Source: Clostridia bacterium
GTDB taxonomy: Bacteria; Bacillota; Clostridia; Peptostreptococcales; Anaerovoracaceae
Length of the DNA: 13,710 nt
Assembly (NCBI GenBank): GCA_024403005.1
Contig: JAKSSQ010000028.1
Coordinates: 1 to 13,710, forward strand
Direction: 5' to 3'
Shown: one piece after another, positions 13,178 through 13,710 of the stretch
Layout: each line of letters starts with the position of its first letter
How positions within the stretch are numbered: the first letter of the stretch is position 1
Notes under the pieces: generated by a model
What the model saw: the letters and a program-made list of their open reading frames with translations, nothing else
Databases searched by the model: none
What the model was told of the DNA's origin: nothing
Translations under genes and position numbers: made by a program

Positions 13178-13710
13178 TTAGTTCATGAATATCTCTTCTG
13201 CGTAGCGGACCGTCTCCATTGCGTCCTTTACGTATTTGTCCGCGCCGATCATGTCTGCGTATTCCTGGGTGAGGACCGCGCCGCCCGCGCAGACTTTAGC
13301 TCTGCATCCGCTTTCGCGAAGCAGCTTTATGGTCTCTTCCATCGCAGGAACGGTTGTGGTCATAAGAGCGCTCAGACCGACCAGAGCGGCGTCCGTCTTC
13401 TGCGCAGTTTCCACGATGACCGTTGGGTCAACGTCCTTGCCCAGGTCGATAACCTCGTAGCCGTAGTTCTCCAGAAGAACTTTTACGATGTTTTTGCCGA
13501 TGTCGTGGATATCGCCCTTAACCGTTGAAATTACAACGGTTCCCTTGGATGTACCCTTGCTGCCTTCCTTCGCGATTTTGTCCTTAATGACGTCGAAAGA
13601 TGCCTTTGCGGCTTCAGCGCTCATTAAAAGCTGAGGCAGAAAAACGGTCTTCTTTTCGAAACCGCTGCCGACTATATCCAGCGCGGGGATAAGATAGCCG
13701 TCGATAATTT
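13178..13710 (-). CDS. Corrinoid (cobalamin)-binding module, C-terminal part, cut by the window edge; methionine-synthase-like
   Basis: Reading continues without a stop from 13178 to the window end, so the ATG at 13624 is internal: the 28 codons upstream encode IPALDIVGSGFEKKTVFLPQLL, with the FLPQLL segment matching the four-helix cap of B12 domains. The visible 176 residues comprise most of that cap and the Rossmann-like B12 domain. The cobalt-ligand motif is DIHDIGKN (Asp-x-His-x-x-Gly; His is residue 68 of the visible part). It is followed by VGLSALMTTT and GGAVLTQEYA, which line the nucleotide tail pocket. The ending GADKYVKDAMETVRYAEEIF resembles the C-terminus of the short clostridial methionine synthases (homocysteine methyltransferase-folate-B12, without the reactivation domain). 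A free-standing MtaC/MtbC-type corrinoid protein is the alternative; upstream sequence would decide. Confidence 0.88.
   Translation of the reverse strand, partial: IIDGYLIPALDIVGSGFEKKTVFLPQLLMSAEAAKASFDVIKDKIAKEGSKGTSKGTVVISTVKGDIHDIGKNIVKVLLENYGYEVIDLGKDVDPTVIVETAQKTDAALVGLSALMTTTVPAMEETIKLLRESGCRAKVCAGGAVLTQEYADMIGADKYVKDAMETVRYAEEIFMN

Noticed and set aside
13178..13624. A complete 148-residue corrinoid protein starting at ATG 13624
   Set aside because: The conserved cap-domain sequence continues upstream in frame to the window edge, so this ATG is internal.

Overview
The window looks like chromosome from an anaerobic, low-to-mid GC member of the Bacillota, most likely class Clostridia. 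The evidence is indirect: AGGAGG-type ribosome binding sites, sigma-A style promoters, clostridial-style proteins (a human-like PurB, a PucR-type regulator, a methionine-synthase-type corrinoid module) and a PAS/GGDEF/EAL signalling protein. I cannot name the genus from sequence alone. All ten genes lie on the minus strand, so transcription runs from the right end to the left.

Right edge (13178-13710): the C-terminal half of a cobalamin-binding protein, cut by the window end, most like the B12 module of a short methionine synthase. Next (12983-13122) is a 140-bp nested palindrome built from four copies of a GGGGACGGG...CTTTA repeat, which looks like a non-autonomous mobile or REP-like element. 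It sits directly upstream of the promoter of a tightly packed three-gene unit: a PucR-type regulator, a HAD phosphatase and the tRNA methyltransferase TrmO (12911 to 10312). A CaCA-family Na+/Ca2+ exchanger follows (10231 to 9269), probably from its own promoter that overlaps the trmO stop codon.

Centre (9132 to 2783): a purine/amino-sugar operon purA-glmS-purB-guaA. It has a near-consensus promoter (TTGACA, 17 bp, TATTAT), an approximately 85-nt leader with alternative hairpins, and a rho-independent terminator after guaA. PurA and PurB make AMP from IMP and GuaA makes GMP from XMP. GlmS and GuaA both consume glutamine, so the operon joins nucleotide and cell-wall precursor supply. glmS has no room upstream for a glmS ribozyme.

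Left end (2752 to 109): a PAS-GGDEF-EAL-PAS protein whose GGDEF site is degenerate (GHDNF) while the EAL site is intact, so it is probably a cyclic-di-GMP phosphodiesterase. Its promoter is bracketed by a perfect 11-bp inverted repeat. A strong hairpin terminator at 40-73 closes a plus-strand transcript from outside the window and converges on this gene.

Most of the window is ordinary housekeeping sequence. The parts most worth a second look are the nested palindrome at 12983-13122, the inverted repeat around the promoter at 2689-2754 and the purA leader.
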